This document shows positions 39,130 through 48,180 of a DNA stretch of 64,000 nt, in pieces (position 1 is the first letter of the stretch; every line of letters starts with the position of its first letter). The notes beneath the pieces were generated by a model. The model did not search any database. It saw only the letters and a list, made by a program, of their open reading frames with translations, and was not told the origin of the DNA. A program made the position numbers and the translations under genes. The stretch is from Photobacterium aquimaris. Its GTDB lineage: Bacteria > Pseudomonadota > Gammaproteobacteria > Enterobacterales > Vibrionaceae. The stretch covers positions 881,205 through 945,204 of the forward strand of contig NZ_MSCC01000001.1 of the NCBI RefSeq assembly GCF_002954455.1, given 5' to 3'.

Positions 39130-40278
39130 ATGGATTTGACAAAGAAAATTCTAATAGCGGCATTAATCTCATCGACTTTAGCTGGCTGTACTGTACCTGG
39201 TTCAAACTTAACCCTGGCTGGTAAGCATGTTGTCGAAGTCGCTGACGGTGACAGTACTAACATTTCAGATCGCGTTAATGTTTACCCTTTAACAGCTAAT
39301 ACTGTTAATAAGTATCGTACTCCCAAAGTGAAAGCTGAGCAAAATCCGCGTTTGGAAGCGGAGTTAGCACATTATGAATATCATATTGGCCCCGGGGATA
39401 TTTTAAACGTTACAATTTGGGATCACCCTGAATTAACGATTCCAGCTGGTGCATACCGTAGTGCTAGTGAAGCGGGTAACTGGGTTCATGCTGATGGTAC
39501 TATTTTTTACCCTTACATTGGTAAAGTCTATGTAGAAGGTAAAACTGTTTCTGAAGTACGTAAAATTATAGCTCGTCGCTTATCTGCTTATATTGAAAGT
39601 CCACAAGTAGACGTTAATGTAGCAGCTTTCCGATCTCAAAAAGCATATGTTACTGGTGAAGTGAAAACACCAGGCCAACAACCTATTAGCAATGTACCTC
39701 TTACATTACTTGATGCGATCGATAAGTCTGGCGGTTTAGCTGCTGATGCTGATTGGCGTAATGTAACATTAACGCGTAATGGTAAAGATCAGAAGATTTC
39801 ATTATATGCATTGATGCAACGTGGTGATTTACTGCAGAACCGTTTATTACAAAATGGCGATATTATTCACGTACCGCGTAACGATGATCAGAAAGTCTTT
39901 GTTATGGGTGAAGTTAATCAACCTAAACTACTTAAGATTGATCGTGCAGGTATGAGTTTAACTGAAGCGTTAAGCAGTGTTGGTGGTATTAATGAGCTTG
40001 AAGCTGATGCTACTGGTGTATTCGTTATTCGCTCAACACGTGATGACGTTAAGAAAAATCCAAACGATAAGATGATTGCTAATGTTTACCAATTAAACAT
40101 TAAAGATGCGACAGCATTGGTTATTGGTACTGAATTTGAACTACAGCCATATGATATTGTTTATGTGACTGCTGCACCGATTGCACGTTGGAACCGTGTT
40201 ATCCGTCAGATTGTACCTACCATTAATGGCTTTAATAACTTATCTGAAGGCTTTAATTACTACACCAATCTTAAATAA
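39130..40278 (+). CDS. Wza-like polysaccharide export outer-membrane lipoprotein
   Basis: I start at [20 protein letters not shown], which makes a lipoprotein signal with lipobox LAGC; the longer frame to 39085 has no signal. The polysaccharide-export domain follows ([19 protein letters not shown] near residue 77, then [28 protein letters not shown]), then SLBB units ([35 protein letters not shown]). The C-terminal tail could form the membrane helix of the octameric channel. At 382 residues it fits Wza. A terminator follows directly, so there is no co-transcribed wzb or wzc. Confidence 0.9.
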   Translation: MDLTKKILIAALISSTLAGCTVPGSNLTLAGKHVVEVADGDSTNISDRVNVYPLTANTVNKYRTPKVKAEQNPRLEAELAHYEYHIGPGDILNVTIWDHPELTIPAGAYRSASEAGNWVHADGTIFYPYIGKVYVEGKTVSEVRKIIARRLSAYIESPQVDVNVAAFRSQKAYVTGEVKTPGQQPISNVPLTLLDAIDKSGGLAADADWRNVTLTRNGKDQKISLYALMQRGDLLQNRLLQNGDIIHVPRNDDQKVFVMGEVNQPKLLKIDRAGMSLTEALSSVGGINELEADATGVFVIRSTRDDVKKNPNDKMIANVYQLNIKDATALVIGTEFELQPYDIVYVTAAPIARWNRVIRQIVPTINGFNNLSEGFNYYTNLK

Positions 40279-40315
40279 ATAAGTGTAAGTTAAAGCAATA
40301 TAATTGATAACGTTC

Positions 40316-40349
40316 AAAAAAGGGATGCTTAAATAGCATCCCTTTTTTT
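40316..40349 (+). terminator. Terminator after the Wza-like gene
   Basis: The stem GGGATGCT/AGCATCCC (40322-40329 with 40335-40342) and a five-base loop are flanked by A and T runs. Confidence 0.9.
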
Positions 40350-40395
40350 ATGCGTTGAGAGTTAGAGAGATAAACAGCGTCATTCTATAATGAAG

Positions 40396-40494
40396 TTACA
40401 TCATTGGTATGAGTATAAGTACACCTAATAACGCTATCAATAAGCTAACACCTGCTGGAATTAACCATAGTGATTTATCCTTGCTACTTTTCAT
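40396..40494 (-). CDS. 32-residue single-pass membrane protein
   Basis: An AGGAGA ribosome site lies four bases before the ATG at 40494. The peptide has a charged start (MKSSKDKS), then one continuous hydrophobic segment of about 22 residues (LWLIPAGVSLLIALLGVLIL) and ends IPMM. Small membrane proteins with this plan often modulate transporters or kinases, but no partner can be named. It lies between the Wza-like gene's terminator and the TPR gene, on the opposite strand. Confidence 0.6.
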   Translation of the reverse strand: MKSSKDKSLWLIPAGVSLLIALLGVLILIPMM

Positions 40495-40761
40495 ATTCTC
40501 TCCTGCATATCCGTGTCTGAGAGGAATGACTACGGCTTTCAATGATAACTGTAGACGTATATATTGCGTTGTAGGAATTACTTACAGCTCTAAAAGTGAC
40601 TTTTTGACAAAAATGAGGCATTGGTGCTAATTATTTTTTAAATATGATGTTTTTTCGTATTTTATTGATTTTAAATCTAAACTGACAATAGAAAAATTAA
40701 AGCTGTTATTTTACGAATTATTCTTATATAAAATCAAATTGTTACTGAAAGGTTGTAGGTT

Positions 40762-41625
40762 ATGTTTAAAATGTTGTTAGGTGCTGTCATGCTTTACTTT
40801 GTGTTAGCGGCACCTATAACTCATGCTAATGAAAAGAGTACTAAGCCTTACTCTGAGCAGAGTATCTATGAAAAACCTATGATTGAACGTTATGTATTAG
40901 ATGAATTGAAATCTTTACGAATGGATCAACAAGATCTCGAACGTCGAATTACTCGTGATATAACCGATAGAGAATTAGCTGTTGCAGACAAATCAATGAA
41001 TTATGCGAATGTAACGGTGACGTATTTCTTCTATATTATTGCTGGTGTTGCGTCATTAATTGCATTAATTGGCTGGCAGTCAATGCGTGAGATAAAAGAA
41101 AACACCAAACGCATGGCAGAAGTACAATTGAAAGATATTGCTGAAAGCTATGAGCAAAAATTTAAAGCTTTAGAGCGTGATTTAAAGCGTAAAACACGCA
41201 TTATTAGTGAAAATAACCGCGAAATAGAAAAAATTAACGAAGTGCATAACTTATGGTTACGTGCGCAAAGTTCTCAAACACCTGAACAAAAACTAGAAAT
41301 ATATGATGAAATTTTAAAAGTTCGACCTGGTGATTTAGAAGCGCTAACCTATAAAGCTGACGCGACAATGGAAATGCGAGAGTTCCATTGGGCATTAAGT
41401 CTTTGTAATCGAGTATTGGAAGTAGATGATACAAATGCACATGCTTTATATCAACGAGCTTGTGCTTATGCTTGTTTAGGGGTTGAAGAACAAGCTATTT
41501 CAGATTTAGAGCGAGCAATTAAAGATAGTCTATCATTACGTGAATTAGCGGCAGATGAAGATGATTTTGAAAACTTACGTGGTAATGAACGTTTTGAACT
41601 TTTACTCACCGCTGTATATGATTAA
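40762..41625 (+). CDS. TPR-repeat membrane protein with coiled coil
   Basis: The 287-residue protein has a signal peptide or anchor (residues 1-22, ending THA), a charged coiled region at 45-75 and a membrane segment at about 87-109 (VTYFFYIIAGVASLIALIGW). A long coiled coil follows to about 165, then tetratricopeptide repeats (LEIYDEILKVRPGDLEALTYKAD, AHALYQRACAYACLGVEEQAISDLERAI). TPRs bind partner proteins; the partner is unknown. It may serve the neighbouring export system or the Cys-pair protein that follows. Confidence 0.8.
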   Translation: MFKMLLGAVMLYFVLAAPITHANEKSTKPYSEQSIYEKPMIERYVLDELKSLRMDQQDLERRITRDITDRELAVADKSMNYANVTVTYFFYIIAGVASLIALIGWQSMREIKENTKRMAEVQLKDIAESYEQKFKALERDLKRKTRIISENNREIEKINEVHNLWLRAQSSQTPEQKLEIYDEILKVRPGDLEALTYKADATMEMREFHWALSLCNRVLEVDDTNAHALYQRACAYACLGVEEQAISDLERAIKDSLSLRELAADEDDFENLRGNERFELLLTAVYD

Positions 41626-41735
41626 GTTTTTTAATTATGTTTGTAATTACAACTCAACATTGCATTTTTAATGCTAGTAAAAACAACGGAAGAAGCATAA
41701 TTTTATAGTTAGAATTAGCGTTGGAAGAAATACAT

Positions 41736-42125
41736 ATGACTAACTTTCTGTTTTATACTTATGAATTACCTTGTTTTAATTGCCATATTAAAAAAGCAAA
41801 AACCGATCTTGGTTGGTTAACACCAGCAATGAAAGCCGATGTTATTGATCAAATTGAATTAATGCTGGAACAGCGCGGTAGTGTTTACGAACCTTATTTT
41901 ACGGTAAAGATCATTTGTTCAGAAGATGAAGCCAAAGATTTTTTATTGCTTAATTATTATGATCATTCAGAGTCAGAAATTAATCACGGTAATATAAAAC
42001 CAACCGTCATTGCTGATATTGACGATCAAATATCTGAAGATATGACAGTTGAAGGGGTAGCTATTTTTAACCATGAAATCGTACTTCAAAATTGTGATGA
42101 ATGTTCCCAAGAGATTGATGAATAA
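41736..42125 (+). CDS. Conserved protein with paired cysteine motifs, copy 1
   Basis: From the ATG at 41736 (GGAAGA eight bases upstream) the protein has 129 residues. It opens MTNFLFYTYELPCFNCHIKK and has CxxC pairs near both ends (CFNC, CDEC), with TDLGWLTPAM, VKIICSEDEAKDFLLLN and FNHEIVLQNCDEC between. A second copy at 46588-46959 shares the same skeleton, so the two are paralogues. The paired cysteines could bind zinc or an iron-sulfur cluster or form a redox pair; no function is known to me. Confidence 0.75.
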   Translation: MTNFLFYTYELPCFNCHIKKAKTDLGWLTPAMKADVIDQIELMLEQRGSVYEPYFTVKIICSEDEAKDFLLLNYYDHSESEINHGNIKPTVIADIDDQISEDMTVEGVAIFNHEIVLQNCDECSQEIDE

Positions 42126-42142
42126 TTAAAAGGGATAGAAGA

Positions 42143-42937
42143 ATGCTGTGGAATGCTTGCGAGGAACAAACAAAAATCGGATTGGGTAATGGTGATTTAT
42201 TGCCTTTAACCAGTGATGATATTATTTATAAGCAACAAGGGGTTAACTATATTGTTAATTTGCTTACTGATAATATGAAAATAAAGCATTCGCCAGCGGT
42301 TTCTGCACAAGATCCTTTTATTGCGCCGTATACGCATTGTGATTATATAACAGATATGGATGCGGAGTATGTATGTCTCTTAAACCGCTTTCCAATTGTT
42401 GTACCGCATTTATTGGTTTGTGCTAAAGATTATATTCCACAGACGTCTGTTTTAACCTTAGCGGACTTTACTGCATGGGTTAAAGGTATTACTCGCAGCG
42501 ATGTGTTAGGTTTTTTTAACTCAGGTCGAATTGCTGGCTCAAGTCAAATGCATCGGCACATGCAACTGGTTAGAACATCTATTCCTTTAGAGTCTCAGAT
42601 TGTAGATGGACTGTTACCATTTAAGCATGTAGTGTTTTTATATCATGGTTTGAATCCAAAGCGGTTATATGTTGATTATTTAGATGCAATGGAATCATTG
42701 CAGTTAAATACTACTAAGTTAGTCAATGGATTAAGTGAGTGTTTACCTTATAATATTTTATTAACTGAACGTTGGATGTTGATTATTCCACGGGTTAAAA
42801 ATCAGGTAGAAACCTTATCTGGCCATGGAGTGAATTTCAGTGGTCGTTTTTTAGTTAATTCAGAACAACAATTAGAGTGGCTTGAGCACTACGGTTTCAT
42901 GCAGTTTTTAATTGATTGCGGCTTTAAGCAAAAATAA
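42143..42937 (+). CDS. Ap4A phosphorylase-like HIT-superfamily protein
   Basis: The 264-residue protein resembles ATP adenylyltransferase / Ap4A phosphorylase: an N-terminal part with NRFPIVVPHLLVCAKDYIPQTSVLTLADF, then NSGRIAGSSQMHRHMQLV carrying the catalytic HxHxQ (His137, His139, Gln141), and a C-terminal domain with NILLTERWMLIIPR. Such enzymes split Ap4A, a stress dinucleotide, or transfer nucleotides. It follows the Cys-pair gene by 18 bases, so they likely form one unit. A tRNA gene follows. Confidence 0.8.
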   Translation: MLWNACEEQTKIGLGNGDLLPLTSDDIIYKQQGVNYIVNLLTDNMKIKHSPAVSAQDPFIAPYTHCDYITDMDAEYVCLLNRFPIVVPHLLVCAKDYIPQTSVLTLADFTAWVKGITRSDVLGFFNSGRIAGSSQMHRHMQLVRTSIPLESQIVDGLLPFKHVVFLYHGLNPKRLYVDYLDAMESLQLNTTKLVNGLSECLPYNILLTERWMLIIPRVKNQVETLSGHGVNFSGRFLVNSEQQLEWLEHYGFMQFLIDCGFKQK

Positions 42938-43017
42938 CCGCATGATCGTTTGATATTTAAGCGATTGTTCAATAAAGACTTTACAACTGATAAGGTTATG
43001 ATTAGTATAGCGCTCAT

Positions 43018-43108
43018 GGAGAGATGGCTGAGTGGTTGAAAGCACCGGTCTTGAAAACCGGCATACGTTTATAGCGTATCTAGGGTTCAAATCCCTATCT
43101 CTCCGCCA
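43018..43108 (+). tRNA. tRNA-Ser (UGA)
   Basis: The 91-base gene including CCA shows an acceptor pair GGAGAGA/TCTCTCC, anticodon loop CTTGAAA (anticodon TGA), a long variable arm as in class II tRNAs, and T-arm GGGTTCAAATCCC. A terminator follows within 10 bases. Confidence 0.95.
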
Positions 43109-43114
43109 TACATT

Positions 43115-43143
43115 AAAAAGCCGCTATTTATAGCGGCTTTTTT
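43115..43143 (+). terminator. Terminator after tRNA-Ser
   Basis: The stem AAGCCGCTA/TAGCGGCTT with loop TTTA is followed by six T residues. Confidence 0.9.
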
Positions 43144-43181
43144 GCGTTTTAACAAAAAGATATACATGTTAGATCAATAAC

Positions 43182-43194
43182 AGGGTTCAAATCC
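43182..43194. repeat. Copy of the tRNA T-arm sequence, 100 bases after tRNA-Ser
   Basis: Thirteen bases (AGGGTTCAAATCC) of the tRNA-Ser T arm at 43082-43094 recur exactly 100 bases downstream. This is either the remnant of a second tRNA gene or an attachment-site-like repeat; no integrase gene is nearby. Confidence 0.45.
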
Positions 43195-43222
43195 TCCAAT
43201 ACCTTAACTGTTCCTCCTAGCA

Positions 43223-44744
43223 TTACTGAAATGTTTTGGATAACGTGATAAGTTTAATTGAGCTATCTTTCATGTGACTCATACTAAGATTAATGGATTC
43301 CATTTCTTTGAGGTTATTTGTAGAACTATCATAAATTTGATGACTGTTTTGATTAATTTCCTTAGATACAGTTGCTTGTTGATCGGTTGCTGTAGATATT
43401 TGAATCGAGACATTCGATATCTCAGTGATTAATTTGAAGATATCTTGAAGCTTAGACGTCATATTATTAATATCAGTAACGCAAATATTTGCATTAGTAA
43501 TTCCTTGCTCCATTTGAAGAGCTATTTTATTAAGGGATTGGATAATATAATTAACGGATTGCTGGATTTGAGAGGTTGCATTATGTGTACGTACACTTAA
43601 TGCCCGTACTTCTTCAGCAACGACAGAAAATCCACGCCCATGCTCTCCTGCTCGTGCTGCTTCTATTGCCGCATTCAGTGCCAGTAAATTAGTTTGATCT
43701 GAAATACTCTGTATTTCTTGAAGAATTGATGTTATCAACTCGGTTTCAGTTGCAAGTTTGGTTGTTAATTCACTTGTTCTATTAATATCAGTTGTTAACT
43801 GCATTATATGCTCTGTAGTAATAGAAACTAAATCTTCGGTATCATGACAAGAAGACTCCGCGACAGAGGTTGATACTAATGTTTGGTGGCAATTTTCTGC
43901 AACGCCATTAATGCTTGATGACATTTCTTCAATTGCTGTAGAAATACTGTCTAAATGAGAGTTTTGTTGCTTTATCTTATTAGTACAATTGACAGAGAGT
44001 GTGTTTATCTTTGTTATTTCATCATCAACTTCAATTGAGGCCTCTTGAGTTCGTGCTAGAATTGCGCGTATTTGTGCATCTTTCATCGATATTATATATT
44101 CCGCAATGTTAGCGGTGTTTTCATTAAAAATGCCTTGCGAGAAACTTTTATATTGTTGTTCATTATGTCGTAACCAAAGTGGATAGATGATTAATTCACG
44201 ATAAAAGAGAGCAACAGTTAGCATTGGCAGCAATAAGCTAAAGAAACTTGATATGCTAATACATAACATTAGAATTATTGCTGTTAATAAGCTATATAAG
44301 CTCCACTTTATTGAGGGGGAAACGTTATTTTTTATTTTGCTATTTTTGTGTAATTTTTTATATAAACTTTCAGCTTTTTTTTCTTGCTTTAGGCTCAAGA
44401 TAAAGACGAACTGATTGATAGCCAATTACTTTGTTGTTTTCAAAAAGTGGAGTTACAAAGGCATCAACCCAATAAAAGCGACCATCTTTACATTTATTTT
44501 TAACAGCACCTCGCCAATAATGTTGTTTTTTAATACTTTTCCATAAATCCTCAAATATACAGTCTGGCATATCTTGATGACGTAATATATTGTGGTTTTT
44601 TCCAATTAATTCCTCTCGAGAATAACCGGATGTATCACAAAAATAATCATTAATATAAGTGATATTTCCATCAATATCAGTGGTTGAGACGATTTGATTA
44701 GATAAATTAAGTTGAATTTCTTGTTCTAAGTTAGAAGGTAACAT
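43223..44744 (-). pseudogene. PAS-domain methyl-accepting chemotaxis protein (Aer-like), frameshifted at an A8 tract
   Basis: The first frame (start 44744) gives an Aer-like PAS domain (SNQIVSTTDIDGNITYINDYFCDTSGYSREELIGKNHNILRHQDMP, then WRGAVKNKCKDGRFYWV, GYQSVR) and ends just after an A8 run at 44375-44382. The second frame gives KAESLYKKL, two hydrophobic segments, and the full signalling tip ([29 protein letters not shown]) to 43223. Removing one A from the run would join both in one protein of about 506 residues. All parts are otherwise intact, so this may be a phase-variable tract, a slippage site, a recent mutation or a sequencing error. Confidence 0.8.
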
Positions 44745-45148
44745 TATCGCGCACCATATGCTTCTTGTTTTGTATCATGATAGTAGGTGATAATTTATAA
44801 AGTGAATTATTGTGTAAATTTTGTGATCGTTGTTTGTTTTTTTTGTGCTGATGTTTCGAATGTGTGAGCGTGGGTGGAAAGAGCATAGCTTCTGTTGTCT
44901 ATTAACTGATGAGTCACAATCAACAACGTCATTTGATGTTCAGTAAAATTAATTATCTCAACATATAATTGTTCATTCAAAACAAAGAATAGTACTAAGT
45001 TATGAGTGTTTTTTGTTTTATTTTCATGTGGTTGGCAATGTTAAATAAATGGTATAAAATGGTGAAAGCAAGGAGGAGCTACTAAATTGTGACAGAGCCA
45101 TACTCTTATTTAGAGAGGTAAAAATGAACAATAATAAAGAACGTGACC
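44745..45148. other. Intergenic region with two tiny leader ORFs before the cyclase
   Basis: About 400 bases lie between divergent genes. Near the cyclase, a 10-codon GTG frame (45089-45121, after AAGGAGG) and a 10-codon ATG frame (45124-45156, after GAGAGG) lie in tandem; the second overlaps the cyclase start. Nothing else is visible. Confidence 0.45.
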
Positions 45149-46483
45149 ATGGATAGAAAACGGAAAACAATAATATTTTTAATTGTAACTTTAGTTATAA
45201 CAATTATTGGTATTGCAATGATTGAGAATATTAACTCTACTTATAATAAACAACTTATTCATGATATTAATAATAAGGCAAAAGAAAATTTAGCTGCATT
45301 ACGTTTTGAATTAGAATCTAGTTTAGTTAATGATATCTACTTAACAAGTACATTAGCGGATATTGCTACGATAGATTTTGAAAATCGCAATGAAGTATTA
45401 AATAAAATCTCTGAAGCTGTAATATTAAAAAGTGGACATTTAACAAGTATTGGATTTGCAAAGAATGATATTGTTGATTTTGTTTACCCGTTTGAAAATA
45501 ATTCTAAAGCGATTGGGCTTGTTTATAAAAATAAACCCAAACAATGGAAAGATATAAAAAAAGCAAGAATGACAAAGCAAATTTTAATTTCTGGTCCAAT
45601 TAGTTTAGTTCAGGGTGGAAATGCGTTAATTGTCAGAGTCCCAGTATTTTATGATTATCCAAATAAGAATCAATACTGGGGGGTTATAAGTGGTGTTATT
45701 AATTACGATAAATTATTTAAAACATTAACGTCGATGAAAAACCTTGAAAAATATGATTTGTCGATTATTAATGAATCTGATAATAAACAACCAACTCTCA
45801 TTTATGGTCAGACAAAAGGAATAAATAATTACCTTTTTTATGAAGAGGTTAAGTTGCCATATGGGAAATGGGGTATTTATCTTTCACACAATAAGCACAA
45901 TGCTAATTATTTTAACGATAGTGTAAGAATCATCGCATATCCATTATTTTTGGGCTTTATAATACTATTCCTAAGTATAGTATTATTATATATTACTAAT
46001 GAACATCATGCGTATCATGATGCATTAACAAAAATACCAAATAGAAGATATTTAACTAAAAAATTAGCTAAACTATTTAAGCAAGCTAAGCTAGGTAATA
46101 TTGATGGAACATTTATTGTTGTCAATATAGATATTGATAAATTTAAACACATTAATGACAATTATGGCCATGCTGCAGGCGATAAAGTTCTAACTGTATT
46201 AACCAAAAGAATTGAAAATAATCTTAGGAAAAATGATATCGTTGCTAGAATGGGCGGTGACGAGTTTATATTATTAATAACGTTTAAAAATGATAGTATA
46301 AATATTAAAGATAGAGTTATTAATATAGTTAATGATGTAACTCAAGATACGATATTATTTGATGGTAAGCAAATACCTATAAGTATTACATCGGGTTATG
46401 CTGTTTATGATGAATCAATAGAAAATTTTGGGGACATGTTAATTTTAGCGGACAAATCAATGTATAATAAAAAGGCATATTAA
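45149..46483 (+). CDS. Membrane diguanylate cyclase with extracytoplasmic sensor (GGDEF)
   Basis: From the ATG at 45149 the protein has 444 residues: a membrane segment at about 7-22, a CHASE-like periplasmic sensor region to about 255, and a second membrane segment at about 262-282. The GGDEF domain has NIDIDKFKHINDNYGHAAGD and GGDEF at 369-373, so it is predicted active. A TG-type start (GTG at 45143) lies two codons upstream. It is AT-rich like the first cyclase at 19536-20822 but not a close copy: the sensor halves differ. Confidence 0.92.
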   Translation: MDRKRKTIIFLIVTLVITIIGIAMIENINSTYNKQLIHDINNKAKENLAALRFELESSLVNDIYLTSTLADIATIDFENRNEVLNKISEAVILKSGHLTSIGFAKNDIVDFVYPFENNSKAIGLVYKNKPKQWKDIKKARMTKQILISGPISLVQGGNALIVRVPVFYDYPNKNQYWGVISGVINYDKLFKTLTSMKNLEKYDLSIINESDNKQPTLIYGQTKGINNYLFYEEVKLPYGKWGIYLSHNKHNANYFNDSVRIIAYPLFLGFIILFLSIVLLYITNEHHAYHDALTKIPNRRYLTKKLAKLFKQAKLGNIDGTFIVVNIDIDKFKHINDNYGHAAGDKVLTVLTKRIENNLRKNDIVARMGGDEFILLITFKNDSINIKDRVINIVNDVTQDTILFDGKQIPISITSGYAVYDESIENFGDMLILADKSMYNKKAY

Positions 46484-46587
46484 ACGCTAAAAATTATTTT
46501 ATGGTTAATGTTGGTATTAATAGTTTTAAGAAATATAAAGCTGCTAGTAAGGTTAACAGCTTTATATTTTGATGCTATAACTTGCGA

Positions 46588-46959
46588 TTATTCACAAGTG
46601 CTACAAGCTTGCAGTGCGATTTCGTGTTCAAAAGCTACTTGACCTAGTGCGGTTGTGCAGTCTCCGATTTCTTGTTCAATTTCTTTCAGATCATCAGCAT
46701 CAATACCATTTGAGGTTAACTCTTCTTCAGTGTAACCAAATGCATTTAATAATAAGTAATCACGCGCTTCTTCTGGGGTACAAGTGATAATTACTGTTAG
46801 ATCATCACCAAAAGCAGCATCACCCGTGATGATTGCGGTAATTTGTTGTTGAACACTGTCATACATTGCAGGTGTTAACCAACCTAAGTCAGACTCTGCT
46901 GTATTTTTACGACAATCAAAGCAAGGAAGGAGCTGAGAATAGCTCTGAAAATTGTTCAT
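46588..46959 (-). CDS. Conserved protein with paired cysteine motifs, copy 2
   Basis: From the ATG at 46959 (AGGAT upstream) the protein has 123 residues. It shares with the protein at 41736-42125 the opening LPCFDC, SDLGWLTPAM, a TVIITCTPEEARDYLLLN core, FEHEIALQAC and a closing CSTC. Identity by eye is high in these blocks and low elsewhere, so the blocks are the likely functional core. Metal binding is plausible. It stands alone on the minus strand between the cyclase and a lipoprotein gene. Confidence 0.75.
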   Translation of the reverse strand: MNNFQSYSQLLPCFDCRKNTAESDLGWLTPAMYDSVQQQITAIITGDAAFGDDLTVIITCTPEEARDYLLLNAFGYTEEELTSNGIDADDLKEIEQEIGDCTTALGQVAFEHEIALQACSTCE

Positions 46960-47266
46960 GGAAAGTATCCTGATCACGGTATTAATATTGCCTCGCAACT
47001 TATGCTAATTTGAGCTTAATTACTAGCGTAAAAGTAAATTATTTAATTGTGCAGGGAATAGTGAGTTGTGCCTGAAAATACGCACTAAATATTGGACTCA
47101 TTATCAAGAAAATATTTGCAACAGTAATGTATTTTGTTGATGGAAGGATGAAATAGATTCAGTTGTTATAGTGTTCAGCTGTAGACTACAATCACAGCTA
47201 AATAGACACTCCCTTTAGTATAATAAAGAGGTGTGTCATTATAAGTTGTTCACAATAGGGATAAAC
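46960..47266. other. Intergenic region between divergent small genes
   Basis: About 300 bases with no recognisable RNA gene or operator. It should contain both promoters. Confidence 0.4.
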
Positions 47267-47548
47267 ATGAAAAAGATAATAGTAGCAGCGGTTACGGCTA
47301 TCATAGTAACGGGCTGTGCGGGAACACCGTCAAACAGTTATACCGTTGATAATGCAGCGGGGGTGTCATCGTGGGAACTCTGTCGTAACATCGGCTACCA
47401 TGAGTTTTTCAATCGTAATCAAAAAGCTCAGCAATTAACACGTTATGTTATTCAGCGTGGTGATGTTGATCCACAAGCTTGCCAAGCAGCGGCAGCAGAA
47501 GGCAAGAAGTTTGCAGAGCAGGAATACCGTAAAACTGGTGGTTATTAA
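47267..47548 (+). CDS. Small predicted lipoprotein, 93 residues
   Basis: The ATG at 47267 follows an AGGGAT ribosome site; the protein begins MKKIIVAAVTAIIVTGC, a lipoprotein signal (lipobox VTGC). The mature part has SSWELCRNIGYHEFFNRNQKAQQL and VIQRGDVDPQACQAAAAEG, with two cysteines that may form a disulfide. I recognise no named family. The upstream frame starting 36 bases earlier has no signal and is rejected. Confidence 0.75.
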   Translation: MKKIIVAAVTAIIVTGCAGTPSNSYTVDNAAGVSSWELCRNIGYHEFFNRNQKAQQLTRYVIQRGDVDPQACQAAAAEGKKFAEQEYRKTGGY

Positions 47549-47666
47549 ATACTTAGATACCCTTGCTTACAATATTATGCGCTAATTTGCTGTTCTTTCT
47601 GTTTTAAATTTATAAAATGAAGCAAATAAATATTAGTCGAATATGTAGAGAGGGATAGCTGCTATT

Positions 47667-48140
47667 ATGAAGAAAAGTTCATTGCTAGTTATGTGCGTGC
47701 TCAGTGCATTGTCACTGAGTTCGATTTCGTTAGTTGCACACGCAAATGATCGTCCTACAACATTGCCAAGTGAGCGACCTGGGTTACAAACATGGAATAA
47801 AGAAACCGTTTATACCAAAGGTGATAGTGCGCGTTATTTAGGCCGTTTATGGGTAGCTAAGTGGTGGACACAGGGCGATCGTCCTCAACATGATAATGAA
47901 TCGGGTCCGTGGAAATTAGTTCGTTTAATTGATAACGATAATAGTCATAACAAGCCAAATAATTTTAAGGTAACCCGTTATCGTGCTGGAGTGAAATACA
48001 GCGCTGGTGATAGGGTGCGAATGCCAAATGGTAGTGTTTATCGTTGTCGCGATTGGCCTGCAACCCCATGGTGTGAGCTTGAAGGTTATGCGCCCGGTAA
48101 AACTCAGCACTGGCGTGATGCGTGGTCACGAGTAAATTAA
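47667..48140 (+). CDS. Secreted protein with two chitin-binding-like (CBM5/12) domains
   Basis: The 157-residue protein has a signal peptide (1-26, ending VAHA). Its first module (WNKETVYTKGDSARYLGRLWVAKWWTQGDRPQ, about 43-75) follows the CBM5/12 pattern W-Y-GD-V-Y-G-W-A-WWT-G-P. A second looser module (RAGVKYSAGDRVRMPNGSVYRCRD) ends with HWRDAW. Such modules bind chitin. No catalytic domain is attached, so it may be a free-standing chitin-binding protein or a surface adhesin. Ordinary for a marine Vibrionaceae. Confidence 0.8.
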   Translation: MKKSSLLVMCVLSALSLSSISLVAHANDRPTTLPSERPGLQTWNKETVYTKGDSARYLGRLWVAKWWTQGDRPQHDNESGPWKLVRLIDNDNSHNKPNNFKVTRYRAGVKYSAGDRVRMPNGSVYRCRDWPATPWCELEGYAPGKTQHWRDAWSRVN

Positions 48141-48144
48141 TGCA

Positions 48145-48172
48145 GAGTATCTGCCCACAACGACAGATACTC
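48145..48172. repeat. Hairpin between convergent genes
   Basis: A perfect nine-base-pair inverted repeat (GAGTATCTG/CAGATACTC) with a 10-base loop lies between the convergent chitin-binding and CNNM genes. It lacks a T run but probably marks their transcript ends. Confidence 0.5.
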
Positions 48173-48180
48173 AATAGTGA

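Noticed and set aside
40409..40630. 73-residue plus-strand frame after the Wza-like gene
   Set aside because: It has no ribosome site and is antisense to the better supported 32-residue membrane protein gene.
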